Shown: positions 37,218-45,659 of the stretch, one piece after another
How positions within the stretch are numbered: position 1 is the stretch's first letter
How the letters are laid out: each line of letters starts with the position of its first letter
Assembly: GCA_023667315.1 (NCBI GenBank)
Contig: JAMPAI010000007.1
Coordinates: 1-64,000, forward strand
DNA: 64,000 nucleotides
From: Ruminococcus flavefaciens
GTDB lineage: Bacteria; Bacteroidota; Bacteroidia; Bacteroidales; P3
Direction of reading: 5' to 3'
Program-made: the position numbers and the translations under genes
Notes under the pieces: generated by a model
Told to the model about the DNA's origin: nothing
The model's database searches: none
The model's input: only the letters and a program-made list of their open reading frames with translations

Positions 37218-38203
37218 GTACAGAAAAGAAGATAAGGTTTTCCAAAGAATGGAAGATAGGCTTGGTTTCGGCCGCCGTGATCGCCATGTTCGTGTGGGTC
37301 TGCTTTTTTCTGGCGGGCAGGAACATCTTTTCGAGCGAGAACACCTATTACGCCGTGTTCGAGAATTCGGGCGGCATCAATGTGTCATCGCCCGTGGTGG
37401 TGAACGGCAAGAAAGTGGGGCGGGTAAGTTCCATCGAGTTCGTTTCGGAAACCGACCATAACATCAAGATCGCGCTCGGCATCAAGAAAAAATATCCCAT
37501 TCCCCAGGGTACGGTGGCATCCTTGGAATCCTTGGGGCTGATGAGCGGTTCGGGTATCGTGCTGCATCTGGGCAACAGTGCGGAAATGATGAAGACGGGG
37601 CAGACCCTGCAAGGCAGGCAGGTTCCCGACCTGATGGCGCAACTGGCTCCGATGGAGAGCACGATAAGCAGTATTCTCGGTTCGTTGGACAGCATTCTGG
37701 GCAAGATGAACTCGGTGCTGGACACCAAGAAAGTGGGGGATTTGGGCGAGAGCCTGGACGCGCTCCATGCCAGTCTCACCAATGTGGAAGGCATCACCTC
37801 CCAGGCCAACGCACTTTTGGCCGAAAACCGCCCGCGCCTCAACAGAATGATCGCCAATATCGAGAATCTGAGCGAGATGCTCAAAGACAAGAAGGGCGAT
37901 CTGGCCAACGCCATCTCCAACTTCTCGGCCATCAGCGATACCTTGGCCAAGGCCGAATTGGGCGAGGCGGTGCGTTCGTTGAAGGAATCCCTTTCGCAGG
38001 CCGAAGCGCTCCTTGCAGGCGTGAACACGGGCAAGGGAAGCGTGGGGCAGCTGCTTACCAACGACACTCTCTACGAAAACCTCGAAAAATCGAGCAAGCA
38101 GCTGAGCCTGCTCTTGCAGGACCTGCGCATCAACCCCGAACGCTACGTGCATATCTCGGTGTTCGGACGCAAGGAAAAGAAGAAAGACAAACCCACGGAA
38201 TAA
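37214..38203 (+). CDS. MCE/MlaD domain protein
   Basis: 329 aa. One N-terminal transmembrane helix (WKIGLVSAAVIAMFVWVCFFLAG), an MCE domain (TYYAVFENSGGINVSSPVVVNGKKVG), then a long helical region with a tail ending FGRKEKKKDKPTE. MCE proteins bind lipids and form hexameric channels for transport between inner and outer membrane (Mla-type). No MlaE/F partners lie in the window. The ATGA overlap with the amidase gene implies coupled translation, a frequent pairing in Bacteroidota. Confidence 0.92.
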   Translation: MSTEKKIRFSKEWKIGLVSAAVIAMFVWVCFFLAGRNIFSSENTYYAVFENSGGINVSSPVVVNGKKVGRVSSIEFVSETDHNIKIALGIKKKYPIPQGTVASLESLGLMSGSGIVLHLGNSAEMMKTGQTLQGRQVPDLMAQLAPMESTISSILGSLDSILGKMNSVLDTKKVGDLGESLDALHASLTNVEGITSQANALLAENRPRLNRMIANIENLSEMLKDKKGDLANAISNFSAISDTLAKAELGEAVRSLKESLSQAEALLAGVNTGKGSVGQLLTNDTLYENLEKSSKQLSLLLQDLRINPERYVHISVFGRKEKKKDKPTE

Positions 38204-38215
38204 AACCATAAAGAG

Positions 38216-40213
38216 ATGAATATTGCAGAATTTCAAGCGGCAATCCGGGAAGGCATTCCCGATGTGTTGCCCGAACCGCGTGCCTACGACAAAACGGTGA
38301 GCCACGCGCCCAAGCGCAAGGATGTACTGAGCAAGGCCGAAAAGGAACTGGCTCTGCGCAACGCCCTGCGTTATTTCCCCGCCAAGCACCATGCAGTGCT
38401 CGCGCCCGAATTCGCGCACGAACTGGAACAGTACGGCCGCATCTATATGTACCGTTTCCGTCCCACCTACGATATGTTCGCCCGCCCCATCGAGGAATAT
38501 CCGGCCAAGAGCCGTCAGGCGGCGGCCATCATGCTGATGATTCAGAACAACCTCGACCCGGCGGTGGCCCAGCATCCCCACGAACTGATCACCTACGGCG
38601 GCAACGGCGCGGTGTTCCAGAACTGGGCGCAATACCGCCTGGTAATGAAGTACCTCTCGGAAATGACCGACGAGCAGACCCTCGTGATGTATTCCGGGCA
38701 TCCGATGGGGCTGTATCCCTCGCATAAGGACGCGCCCCGCGTGGTGGTGACCAACGGCATGATGATTCCCAACCACAGCAAGCCCGACGACTGGGAACGT
38801 TACAACGCCCTCGGCGTGACCCAATACGGACAGATGACGGCCGGTTCGTATATGTACATCGGACCGCAGGGCATTGTGCACGGCACCACGATCACGGTGC
38901 TCAACGCCACCCGCCGTATCGGGAAGAAAGCCGCCGGAACACTGTTCGTTACCTGCGGACTGGGCGGTATGAGCGGCGCACAGCCCAAGGCCGGCAATAT
39001 TGCCGGCGTGGTTTCGGTGACTGCCGAAATCAATCCGCTGGCGGCGCACAAACGCCACGACCAGGGTTGGGTAGATGAAATCCACGAAGACCTTGACGAA
39101 CTGTTTGCCTGCGTCAAGAAAGCGCGCGAGGAAAAGGTGGCGCGCTCCTTCGCCTACCTCGGCAACGCGGTGGATATGTGGGAATATATCGTGAAACACG
39201 ACATTCAGGTGGATTTGGGCTCCGACCAAAGCTCGCTCCACAACCCCTTTGCCGGCGGCTATTACCCCGTGGGATTGAGTTTGGAGGAAAGCAACCGCAT
39301 GATGAGCGAGGAACCCGAAAAGTTCAAGGAACAGGTATATGCTTCCTTGCGCCGTCAGGTGGCCGCCATCAACGCCTTGGCCGCCAAGGGCATGTATTTC
39401 TTCGACTACGGTAACGCATTTTTGCTCGAAAGCAGCCATGCGGGTGCCGACGTGATGAAGGCCGACGGCACGTTCAAGTATCCTTCCTATGTGCAGGACA
39501 TCATGGGGCCGATGTGTTTCGACTACGGTTTCGGGCCTTTCCGCTGGGTCTGTACCTCGGGCAAGCCGGAAGACCTGGATGTTACCGACCACTTGGCGAT
39601 GGACGTGTTGGAAAGCCTCGCCAAGGAATCGCCCGCTGAGATACAGCAGCAGATGCACGACAACATCACGTGGATTAAGGGTGCCAAGGCCAACAAACTG
39701 GTGGTGGGGTCGCAGGCGCGTATCCTCTATGCCGATGCCGAAGGCCGTACCCGTATCGCGGCGGCTTTCAACAAGGCCATTGCCAACGGGCGTTTGAGCG
39801 CGCCGGTGGTGTTGGGCCGCGACCACCACGATGTGTCGGGTACGGACTCGCCTTACCGCGAAACCTCCAATATCTACGACGGTTCCATGTTCTGTGCCGA
39901 TATGGCGGTGCAGAACGTAATCGGCGACTCTTTCCGCGGCGCCACCTGGGTAAGTATCCATAACGGTGGCGGCGTAGGCTGGGGCGAAGTGATGAACGGT
40001 GGTTTCGGCATGGTGCTCGACGGCAGCGCGGACGCCGACCGCAGGTTGCGCAGCATGCTCTTCTGGGACGTGAACAACGGCATTTCCCGCCGCTCGTGGG
40101 CGAGGAACGAAGGCGCGATGTTCGCCATCAAACGCGCTATGGAAGCCTGCCCGGAATTGAAAGTTACCCTGCCGAATCTGGTGGATGACAGCGTGCTGAA
40201 GGGGCTGTTCTAA
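38216..40213 (+). CDS. hutU: Urocanate hydratase
   Basis: 665 aa, the longer urocanase form. NAD-binding and active-site motifs include ITYGGNGAVFQNWAQY, VMYSGHPMGLYPS, FVTCGLGGMSGAQPKAG, DQSSLHNPFAGGYYP and SIHNGGGVGWGEVMNGGFG. It hydrates urocanate in histidine breakdown. No hutH, hutI or ftcD lies nearby, so the rest of the pathway must be elsewhere. It sits 12 bp behind the MCE gene and ends in its own terminator. Confidence 0.97.
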   Translation: MNIAEFQAAIREGIPDVLPEPRAYDKTVSHAPKRKDVLSKAEKELALRNALRYFPAKHHAVLAPEFAHELEQYGRIYMYRFRPTYDMFARPIEEYPAKSRQAAAIMLMIQNNLDPAVAQHPHELITYGGNGAVFQNWAQYRLVMKYLSEMTDEQTLVMYSGHPMGLYPSHKDAPRVVVTNGMMIPNHSKPDDWERYNALGVTQYGQMTAGSYMYIGPQGIVHGTTITVLNATRRIGKKAAGTLFVTCGLGGMSGAQPKAGNIAGVVSVTAEINPLAAHKRHDQGWVDEIHEDLDELFACVKKAREEKVARSFAYLGNAVDMWEYIVKHDIQVDLGSDQSSLHNPFAGGYYPVGLSLEESNRMMSEEPEKFKEQVYASLRRQVAAINALAAKGMYFFDYGNAFLLESSHAGADVMKADGTFKYPSYVQDIMGPMCFDYGFGPFRWVCTSGKPEDLDVTDHLAMDVLESLAKESPAEIQQQMHDNITWIKGAKANKLVVGSQARILYADAEGRTRIAAAFNKAIANGRLSAPVVLGRDHHDVSGTDSPYRETSNIYDGSMFCADMAVQNVIGDSFRGATWVSIHNGGGVGWGEVMNGGFGMVLDGSADADRRLRSMLFWDVNNGISRRSWARNEGAMFAIKRAMEACPELKVTLPNLVDDSVLKGLF

Positions 40214-40238
40214 GCGAATCTACAAGTGATTCTGGTGG

Positions 40239-40269
40239 AAGCCGGGAGCCTTGGTTCCCGGCTTTTTTT
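40239..40269 (+). terminator. Intrinsic terminator after hutU
   Basis: A 9-bp outer stem (AAGCCGGGA with TCCCGGCTT), extended inside by CC/GG, is followed by a run of seven T. Confidence 0.93.
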
Positions 40270-40278
40270 GTTTTTGCC

Positions 40279-40286
40279 TACCTTTG
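40279..40286 (+). promoter_or_regulatory. -7 promoter box TACCTTTG of the AbiE-like pair
   Basis: A perfect TAnnTTTG, 18 bp before the ATG at 40304, giving a very short leader. It lies directly after the hutU terminator. Confidence 0.65.
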
Positions 40287-40303
40287 CATACTATTTCTAT
40301 GCG

Positions 40304-40630
40304 ATGACAATCTTTGACGATTATAGGAATTATGCCGGGAAATGTTCTGTATCGCCCACTTTGCTGTGGGAGTACGACCTTTCGGGTTTCGACTGGTGGA
40401 AATCCCGTAGGATTGTCGTGCAACGGGTCATCGAAAGAGGGCGGTTGACCGATTATTATGCAGCCTTGAACCTGTATGGAGGAATGGAGGCGTTTCGTTC
40501 CATTATCAAGGAAATTCCTTTCTTGTCGGCGCATGATATGGAGTATGTCTGCCTGGTGTTTCATTTAAAGAAAGAGGAGTTGCAATGTTACACACGGAAG
40601 TTGTTGAGGGAACGACACTTGAACTCCTGA
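40304..40630 (+). CDS. DUF6922-like protein, probable antitoxin partner
   Basis: 108 aa from the ATG at 40304. The core LLWEYDLSGFDWWKSRRIVVQRVIERGRLTDYYAALNLYGG has the look of DUF6922 proteins, which in Bacteroidota precede AbiEii-type nucleotidyltransferases. It overlaps the toxin gene by 46 bases, so both are translated from one message. By position it takes the role of AbiEi, but no winged-helix AbiEi domain is evident. Antitoxin function is inferred. Confidence 0.8.
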   Translation: MTIFDDYRNYAGKCSVSPTLLWEYDLSGFDWWKSRRIVVQRVIERGRLTDYYAALNLYGGMEAFRSIIKEIPFLSAHDMEYVCLVFHLKKEELQCYTRKLLRERHLNS

Positions 40631-41232
40631 AAAGGCTTCAGGCTGAAAAAGAATTGCAAGAATTTTGCTTGGCTGGAGGTACGGCCTTATCGTTGTATAT
40701 GGGGCATCGTTACAGTGTGGATTTGGATTTGTTTACGCCCCGTCCATTCGATAATGAGGCTTTGGCCGATTTTTTGAAAACCAAATACGGTTTTGAACCC
40801 GGTTGGATGTCGAGGAATACTTTGAAGGGAACCATCGCGGGAGTGAAGATTGATTGCATCAGGCACGGATATCCGCATTTGGCACCGTATTGCGAGGATG
40901 AGGGCATACGGCTCTATTCGGAGGAAGATATCATCGCCATGAAACTGTCCGCCATAACGGACAATGGTACTCGCATGAAGGATTTTATCGATATCGCCTA
41001 TCTTTCCACGCGTTTTTCTTTGGTGGAGATGCTTGGTTTTTATAGAAAGAAGTTTTCTGAAGATTCAGTGCGTGCCTTAAAATCCCTTACCTATTTTAAC
41101 GATGTGGACACAACGGAAAACATCGCGTTAATCCATGGAGATTTTAATTGGGAGGCCATCGAACAACGCTTGCGGGCTATGACAGAAGATCAGGGAAAGG
41201 TATTTGAAGGGACTCCGTTGGTGGAAAGTTAA
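40585..41232 (+). CDS. AbiEii/AbiGii family nucleotidyltransferase toxin
   Basis: 215 aa. The DNA polymerase-beta-like motif is clear: FCLAGGTALSLYMGHRYSVDLDLF with GGT at 31-33 and the metal-binding DLD at 46-48; a second region (EEDIIAMKLSAITDNGTRMKDFIDIAYL) carries the Lys and Asp typical of the family. AbiEii enzymes block growth during phage infection by modifying tRNA. An AAAGAGGAG sequence 6 bases before the ATG is an unusually good ribosome site for this phylum. It is the downstream half of a two-gene system. Confidence 0.9.
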   Translation: MLHTEVVEGTTLELLKRLQAEKELQEFCLAGGTALSLYMGHRYSVDLDLFTPRPFDNEALADFLKTKYGFEPGWMSRNTLKGTIAGVKIDCIRHGYPHLAPYCEDEGIRLYSEEDIIAMKLSAITDNGTRMKDFIDIAYLSTRFSLVEMLGFYRKKFSEDSVRALKSLTYFNDVDTTENIALIHGDFNWEAIEQRLRAMTEDQGKVFEGTPLVES

Positions 41233-41331
41233 ATTAGACATTGGGAACTATATCCGTTCCACTCAATTCGCGCCTCGGCATATTTTTGCGCAAAGCGGCT
41301 TCCCCTGTGGGGTACGTATCGCGTTTTTGCG

Positions 41332-41339
41332 TACCTTTG
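41332..41339 (+). promoter_or_regulatory. -7 promoter box TACCTTTG
   Basis: A perfect TAnnTTTG about 41 bp before the small gene at 41380. Confidence 0.6.
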
Positions 41340-41379
41340 TTTAGTTACGCGATTAGACAATCAGGTATAGATACGTGAT

Positions 41380-41664
41380 ATGGAGGATTTGATACATACG
41401 GCGATGCAAGCCATGCTTATGACTCATGCTTGTTTGCGTAAAGTTTATAATGTGTTTCCCCAAAAAGAGCCAGTGTACACAAGGATCAGGTTGTATCGAA
41501 GCTGGAATCGATGTCGGGAAGCGGCGGCGCGTTTTGAATACGGAAGACTTCAGAAAGGATCTTTGACCAAGGAAGAATTAAAGGCGTACAAGGCATTGCA
41601 GAAGTGGAATGCCGCCTGTAAGCGCGTGGAGTGTTGGTTGGTTTGTGAAAACCGAGAGGAATAA
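41380..41664 (+). CDS. Small unknown protein
   Basis: 94 aa, basic and helical (YTRIRLYRSWNRCREAAARFEYGRL, then LTKEELKAYKALQKWNAACKRVECWL). I do not recognise it. A good promoter box and a GGAG just before the ATG support expression. Its last six codons (CENREE, stop) lie inside the first unit of a 33-bp-period repeat, so the 3' end may have been captured from the repeat. Confidence 0.6.
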   Translation: MEDLIHTAMQAMLMTHACLRKVYNVFPQKEPVYTRIRLYRSWNRCREAAARFEYGRLQKGSLTKEELKAYKALQKWNAACKRVECWLVCENREE

Positions 41665-41707
41665 TCCCCCAAAATTTGACAAAACCGAGAGGAAAGAGGC
41701 GGGCTGA
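41642..41707. repeat. 33-bp-period repeat, left cluster (2 units)
   Basis: Two units start at 41642 and 41675, exactly 33 bp apart, sharing AAAACCGAGAGGAA. The second ends GGAAAGAGGCGGG, like the last unit of the right cluster at 43160. Both strands can be read as 11-residue repeats (plus: F-V/D-KTER; minus: PLGF). The cluster lies between the 94-aa gene and the 3' end of the MFS gene. Confidence 0.85.
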
Positions 41708-41713
41708 AACAGG

Positions 41714-42862
41714 CTACGCCTCCCGGTCGTATTTTCCGTAGAGCCAGAACAGCGCAACTGCGCCCACAATGCAGAACGGAACGCCCACGAGGGCGGGGGA
41801 GGCGAGGCCGAAACCGTGGTCGATGGCCAGGCCGCCTATGGAAACGGAAACGGCGTTCGACACGTTGAAGGCAATCTGGATGCCGGCGCCGCCCAACATC
41901 TCACCCCCTTTGGAATAGCGCACGATAAGGTACTGCAAGGGGCCGCCGATGCCGAAGAGGGCGCCGGTTGCGAGAAAGGTAAGCGCCAGCGAGGGAATCT
42001 TGAAAGGCGAAAGCACGTAAATCAACGGCATCACCACCACCAACGAAGCGGCGATGCAGGCGCTTACGAGCGAAGGACGGTAGCGGTCGGCCAGTTTCCC
42101 CGCCGAGAGGTTCCCCGTCACCATGCCCAATCCGGCCAGCATCATGATCCACGTCATCGAAGCCGTGGAAAATCCGCTTATCTGCGTCATCATCGGTTCC
42201 ACATAGCTGAACCAGCAATAGACGCTTGCCTGACCGAAGAAAATACCCGTGTAGATGAGCCATGGCGCGGGTTTGCGCAGGAAGTTGAACTGCCCTTTGA
42301 GACCTTGGTCGGGAAGTGCCGGCAGATAGGGCAGCCAGCTCCGCAGGCAGAGGAAGGTGATCAGTCCGATGAGGGCCACGCCGCCGAAGGCCACCCGCCA
42401 GTTGAAGAGGTGGGTCAGGAAGGTGGAACTGGGCACGCCGATAACGTTGGCCACCGTCATGCCGGCCACCATAAAGGCCACCGCCTGCGCACCGCGGCCT
42501 TGTTCGGCAATGCGCGAGCATACGATGGCGCCCGCCCCGAAGTAGGCTCCGTGCGGCAGTCCGGCGATGAATCGGGCGCAAAGCAGCGTGGTGTAGTTGG
42601 GAGAGAGTGCGGCCAGCAGGTTGCCGCCGAAAATCACGAGGCTCAGCACAATCATCACCGTTTTAAGCGGCATCTTGCGCAGGAAAAGCAGCAGGGGCGA
42701 GCCGACGGCCACCCCGAGCGAGTAGGTGGAGATGAGGTGTCCCGCCTGCACGATGCTCACATGCAGGCTGTCGGCTACATCGCTCAAAATCCCCATCATG
42801 CCGAACTCCGTGATTCCCAGGGCAAACGTGCCCAAAGCCAAAGCAATCAAACTGCGTTTCAT
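41714..42862 (-). CDS. MFS transporter (AraJ-like)
   Basis: 382 aa, twelve hydrophobic helices. Starts MKRSLIALALGTFALGITEF, with the MFS loop FLRKMPLKTVMI, PHGAYFGAGAIVCSRIA and WRVAFGGVALIGLITF; similar to AraJ/YdhP-type sugar or drug exporters. The substrate is unknown. It is flanked on both sides by clusters of the same 33-bp repeat, and its first 41 codons plus leader occur again, almost identical, at 45958-46155. This gene therefore sits in a segment that has been duplicated or moved. Confidence 0.9.
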   Translation of the reverse strand: MKRSLIALALGTFALGITEFGMMGILSDVADSLHVSIVQAGHLISTYSLGVAVGSPLLLFLRKMPLKTVMIVLSLVIFGGNLLAALSPNYTTLLCARFIAGLPHGAYFGAGAIVCSRIAEQGRGAQAVAFMVAGMTVANVIGVPSSTFLTHLFNWRVAFGGVALIGLITFLCLRSWLPYLPALPDQGLKGQFNFLRKPAPWLIYTGIFFGQASVYCWFSYVEPMMTQISGFSTASMTWIMMLAGLGMVTGNLSAGKLADRYRPSLVSACIAASLVVVMPLIYVLSPFKIPSLALTFLATGALFGIGGPLQYLIVRYSKGGEMLGGAGIQIAFNVSNAVSVSIGGLAIDHGFGLASPALVGVPFCIVGAVALFWLYGKYDREA

Positions 42863-43092
42863 GGTCTCGAAAACCGAGGTTTTGAAAATCGGGCGCGAAG
42901 GTAGGAAAAAATGAGATGTTGCCGTAGGGAAATTGGTTTCCCTACACGGCGATATGTTCGGAAACCTTTTCGAGGGTGGACATGCAGTAAAGAGGGTGAA
43001 TGTAGATGTGTTTCACGGCGGTGGAATGGCGGTTGTCTGCGGAATTTGTAAATCATTCATTATTAACGGTGTCAGAATGATGGATGCGATTG
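42863..43092. other. Intergenic region with a perfect hairpin upstream of the MFS gene
   Basis: No gene seen. GTAGGGAAA (42924-42932) pairs with TTTCCCTAC (42937-42945) around TTGG, with GCC/GGC outside it. A TACCTTCG box on the minus strand (42895-42902) may serve the MFS gene. The second copy near 46140 keeps only the left arm of the hairpin. Confidence 0.6.
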
Positions 43093-43093
43093 T

Positions 43094-43187
43094 TTTGTGA
43101 AAACCGAGAGGAATAATAGGCCTGTTTTTGATAAAACCGAGAGGAATAATATCTTTAAATTTGTGAAAACCGAGAGGAAAGAGGTGG
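43094..43187. repeat. 33-bp-period repeat, right cluster (3 units)
   Basis: Units start at 43094, 43127 and 43160, each exactly 33 bp apart, with AAAACCGAGAGGAA conserved and the last unit ending GGAAAGAGGTGG. Same repeat and same order of variants as the left cluster at 41642. The plus strand reads as FVKTERNNRPV, FDKTERNNIFK, FVKTERKEVDF without an ATG. The remainder to 43320 shows no gene. Confidence 0.85.
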
Positions 43188-43320
43188 ATTTCGGGAGGGG
43201 GCAGGAGCTTGGCGATTTTTTGATACATGTTGTAGAATTTTAGGCATCAAATTTTGTGACTGTGAATTCAAAGGGGTGAAGTTTCGGGGTGAGTGGATTA
43301 GGGAATGGTAAGCCTTCAAT

Positions 43321-43896
43321 CTATCCCACAATCCGTTCAATGGCCAACGGCACGTTGGTATAGGACTGTCCATCCTTGCATTTTGAAGCGTTTTTGAGGG
43401 CGGTTTTCATTTTGTTGCCGTTGCATAACTCCTTGACCCATTCGGGGCGGCTTAGATATTGTTCGGTTTTGTTGTATCCCGGCAGATGTTTGGCTACTTC
43501 GCGGGTTACGGCTTTGGAGGTTGGAAACAATCGGTGGATATCGGCAAAGTGCAAGAGAAACCAATATTCTATGGACGGTAGGCTGTCGCAAATTACAACG
43601 CAGGGATTGCTGGCGTACTTATTGCGTAATTCAGTCAGTTTCTTTCGTTCACGTTCATCCCAAGAGGCCACATCGGCATCGAAAACGGCGATGGCGATAC
43701 CCCCGTCAGACAAAACCGCTTCAATCTTTTTTGAAAGTTGAAAGATGTCTTCCTGGCCGAAGAAACGGGGTCGAATTTTTATGCGGTAACCCATTATCCG
43801 TTGAAGGTGAGTGAAATACCATTGTTCGGTAATTCCTGCACCGATAATGGTTGGAATAGGGGTTCTTTGTTGTAAGGTGTTTTGTTTGCGTGCCAT
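43321..43896 (-). CDS. rloB: RloB family protein (AbiLii-like)
   Basis: 191 aa. A Toprim-like layout: GAGITEQWYF (Glu24) in place of the family EGxTExxYF, then IAVFDADVASWD (Asp73, Asp75), and CDSLPSIEYWFLLHF. RloB proteins accompany RloA ATPases and the pair matches lactococcal AbiL, which aborts phage infection; the presumed role is nucleic-acid cleavage. It starts 3 bp after the rloA stop. Confidence 0.9.
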   Translation of the reverse strand: MARKQNTLQQRTPIPTIIGAGITEQWYFTHLQRIMGYRIKIRPRFFGQEDIFQLSKKIEAVLSDGGIAIAVFDADVASWDERERKKLTELRNKYASNPCVVICDSLPSIEYWFLLHFADIHRLFPTSKAVTREVAKHLPGYNKTEQYLSRPEWVKELCNGNKMKTALKNASKCKDGQSYTNVPLAIERIVG

Positions 43897-43899
43897 AGC

Positions 43900-45192
43900 C
43901 TATTTGATATTGGGTAGTGCGCCAAACACACCGTTACGGTAGGATCGCTGAAAGGAGGAAATCTTGTTGAGCCCGTTGAAATCGCTGAGCGAATACAGCG
44001 AGGTGTTGCCGGATTCATCCTTTTCGGTAAACCAAACGCTGTCTTTCCGCAGCAGGTCGTTAATCGTGTTGAGCAATGGGTCGTAATGGGTCGTTACCAA
44101 GAGCTGGCCTTGGTTTTTTGATTTCAAAAAACCTTCGATAATGCATTCCACCAGGTCTGGATGCAGCGAGGCTTCCAATTCATCGATGGGGAGAAATGCG
44201 TTCCGTTCCGTCATATCGAAAATGGCCGCTTCGATGCCGAGGGTGCGCTGCGTTCCCTCCGATTGCAAATTGTTGGGAAGGTCGTAGGATTCCTTGCCGC
44301 GCGCATTGGTTACAACATGCCGGAATAAGGTTTTCAGTTGCGGGATGGCGCCGCTTGTCTTTATATGTTCTTTTTCTTCTGGTGAAATAATCAAGGAGTC
44401 TTCCTCAAGTATCATGTTCAGAACGTGGGGAGGCAGGGGCATTTCGATTTTGTCCGACCTGATATCCGATATGTTGAAGTCTGCCCGATGCACAAAATTC
44501 AACAGGTGAGCTTTCAGGGGTTTGCTGTCCATCATCCTCTGTCTGGCATATTCAAATAAGTCCATTTGCGGCCCGATATTGTGGAGCACCATATATTTCA
44601 TCCAATCCCGAGCCGTATCAATCGGGTTGAGCGAGACATTTACTTTGTTTCGGGCGGCAAAGAAAGAGATATTGGGCAGGCATTTCAGCGTTAATTCTTC
44701 CTGTGCAGCGGGGCTCGTCTTAACGGCGGCGGTGTTGAATTTGATTACGGATTGTCCGTTTTCGAAAAAACGGTGAAAGAGTAGGGTGGGCTGAACGGAT
44801 TTGTAATAATAGAGCTTTTCTTCTATTACGTGTGTCTTGGTCAACTTTAGCAGGTACCAGTACCTTACGCCATCCACGAAGAATTTCAATTCAAATTCGG
44901 AGGGCTGTCCAGGCGTTTCTTTGTCAAGCAAAAAAGGAATGCTGCCCGTGGGGGCATCGAGCGATTGGGCATCTGCAAACCAAAACGACTTCAAGAAATC
45001 AAAGGCTTTAAGCGTGTTGGACTTTCCCGAAGCGTTGGCTCCGAAGATGATGCCAAAACGAAGCAACCGCACCTTGGGGGCAACTTCTACAACCTGATAG
45101 TCTTCAAAATCGGTGTCTTTCGTTGCCTCAAAACTCAACTTGGCTTCATCGCGAAACGAGAGGAAGTTTTTGATTTTCAACTCTTGTATCAT
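43900..45192 (-). CDS. rloA: RloA family AAA/SMC-like ATPase (AbiLi-like)
   Basis: 430 aa. Starts MIQELKIKNFLSFRDEAKLSF, Walker A FGANASGKSN (residues 51-59), signature region SEGTQRTLG, Walker B FLPIDELEASLHPDLV and the H-loop LLVTTHYDPLL, as in OLD/RecF-like ATPases. It is the sensor/motor half of an AbiL-type phage defence pair with the RloB gene 3 bp downstream. AT content is higher than in core genes. A TATCTTTA box precedes it. Confidence 0.92.
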   Translation of the reverse strand: MIQELKIKNFLSFRDEAKLSFEATKDTDFEDYQVVEVAPKVRLLRFGIIFGANASGKSNTLKAFDFLKSFWFADAQSLDAPTGSIPFLLDKETPGQPSEFELKFFVDGVRYWYLLKLTKTHVIEEKLYYYKSVQPTLLFHRFFENGQSVIKFNTAAVKTSPAAQEELTLKCLPNISFFAARNKVNVSLNPIDTARDWMKYMVLHNIGPQMDLFEYARQRMMDSKPLKAHLLNFVHRADFNISDIRSDKIEMPLPPHVLNMILEEDSLIISPEEKEHIKTSGAIPQLKTLFRHVVTNARGKESYDLPNNLQSEGTQRTLGIEAAIFDMTERNAFLPIDELEASLHPDLVECIIEGFLKSKNQGQLLVTTHYDPLLNTINDLLRKDSVWFTEKDESGNTSLYSLSDFNGLNKISSFQRSYRNGVFGALPNIK

Positions 45193-45216
45193 TGCTTGTT
45201 AATGGTTTGAACGCTG

Positions 45217-45224
45217 TAAAGATA
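45217..45224 (-). promoter_or_regulatory. -7-like box TATCTTTA for rloAB
   Basis: One mismatch to TAnnTTTG on the minus strand, 25 bp before the rloA ATG. Confidence 0.5.
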
Positions 45225-45376
45225 GTTTATTTCATCCTATCGGAAAAATAAACTATGCCATAGCGGCAATTTTATTGTCATAAATTACGTCATTTTGTCT
45301 GAATTTCGGAATAAATTGTCATTGGAATGGATTTTGTTTGGAAACAAGAGTATCCTAATAGAAAGGAGGTATGAAA

Positions 45377-45514
45377 ATGGGAAAGAAAGTTACATCGGCG
45401 AAAGTGGCGACTCAGGCCTCAAAGGCATTGCAAGATAATCGTTCGAGCGAAAGGACGAAAAGTATTGCAGGGAGCGCTTTGTCTCAACGTGAAACTGGTA
45501 AAAAGAAGAAATAG
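45377..45514 (+). CDS. Small basic protein of unknown function
   Basis: 45 aa. AAAGGAGG at 45362-45369 is a strong ribosome site, rare in this phylum, spaced correctly for the ATG at 45377 rather than the one at 45371. The sequence MGKKVTSAKVATQASKALQD, then SERTKSIAGSALSQ, resembles a widespread family of 40-60-aa proteins with the pattern VxSxKVAxxASxxLxx...SxAGSALSQ. Function is unknown. A terminator follows directly, so this is a separate transcription unit. Confidence 0.75.
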   Translation: MGKKVTSAKVATQASKALQDNRSSERTKSIAGSALSQRETGKKKK

Positions 45515-45531
45515 GTAAACTGTTTCTTGGG

Positions 45532-45570
45532 GATGCACTTGGATGTAAATTTGTCTGGGTGCATCTTTTT
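45532..45570 (+). terminator. Terminator after the 45-aa gene
   Basis: GATGCAC (45532-45538) pairs with GTGCATC (45559-45565) around a 20-base loop, followed by five T. Confidence 0.65.
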
Positions 45571-45659
45571 CTGTTGAAGATTGCATTTGACTATTAGCGA
45601 AAAAGTAATGATCTTGGACATCCTTTGTTGTTATTGTTTTTTTGTATAAAAATATAAAA

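Noticed and set aside
37385-39961. 858-codon minus-strand frame opposite the MCE gene and hutU
   Set aside because: Composition is that of an antisense shadow; hutU and the MCE gene explain the region.
43094-43187. CRISPR array
   Set aside because: Units are 33 bp apart in total with only about 14-20 conserved bases and about 10 variable ones; spacers are far too short and there are no cas genes.
43013-43228. Minus-strand small protein with PLGF repeats
   Set aside because: The repetition comes from the 33-bp DNA repeat, which is open on both strands; no promoter or ribosome site supports either reading.
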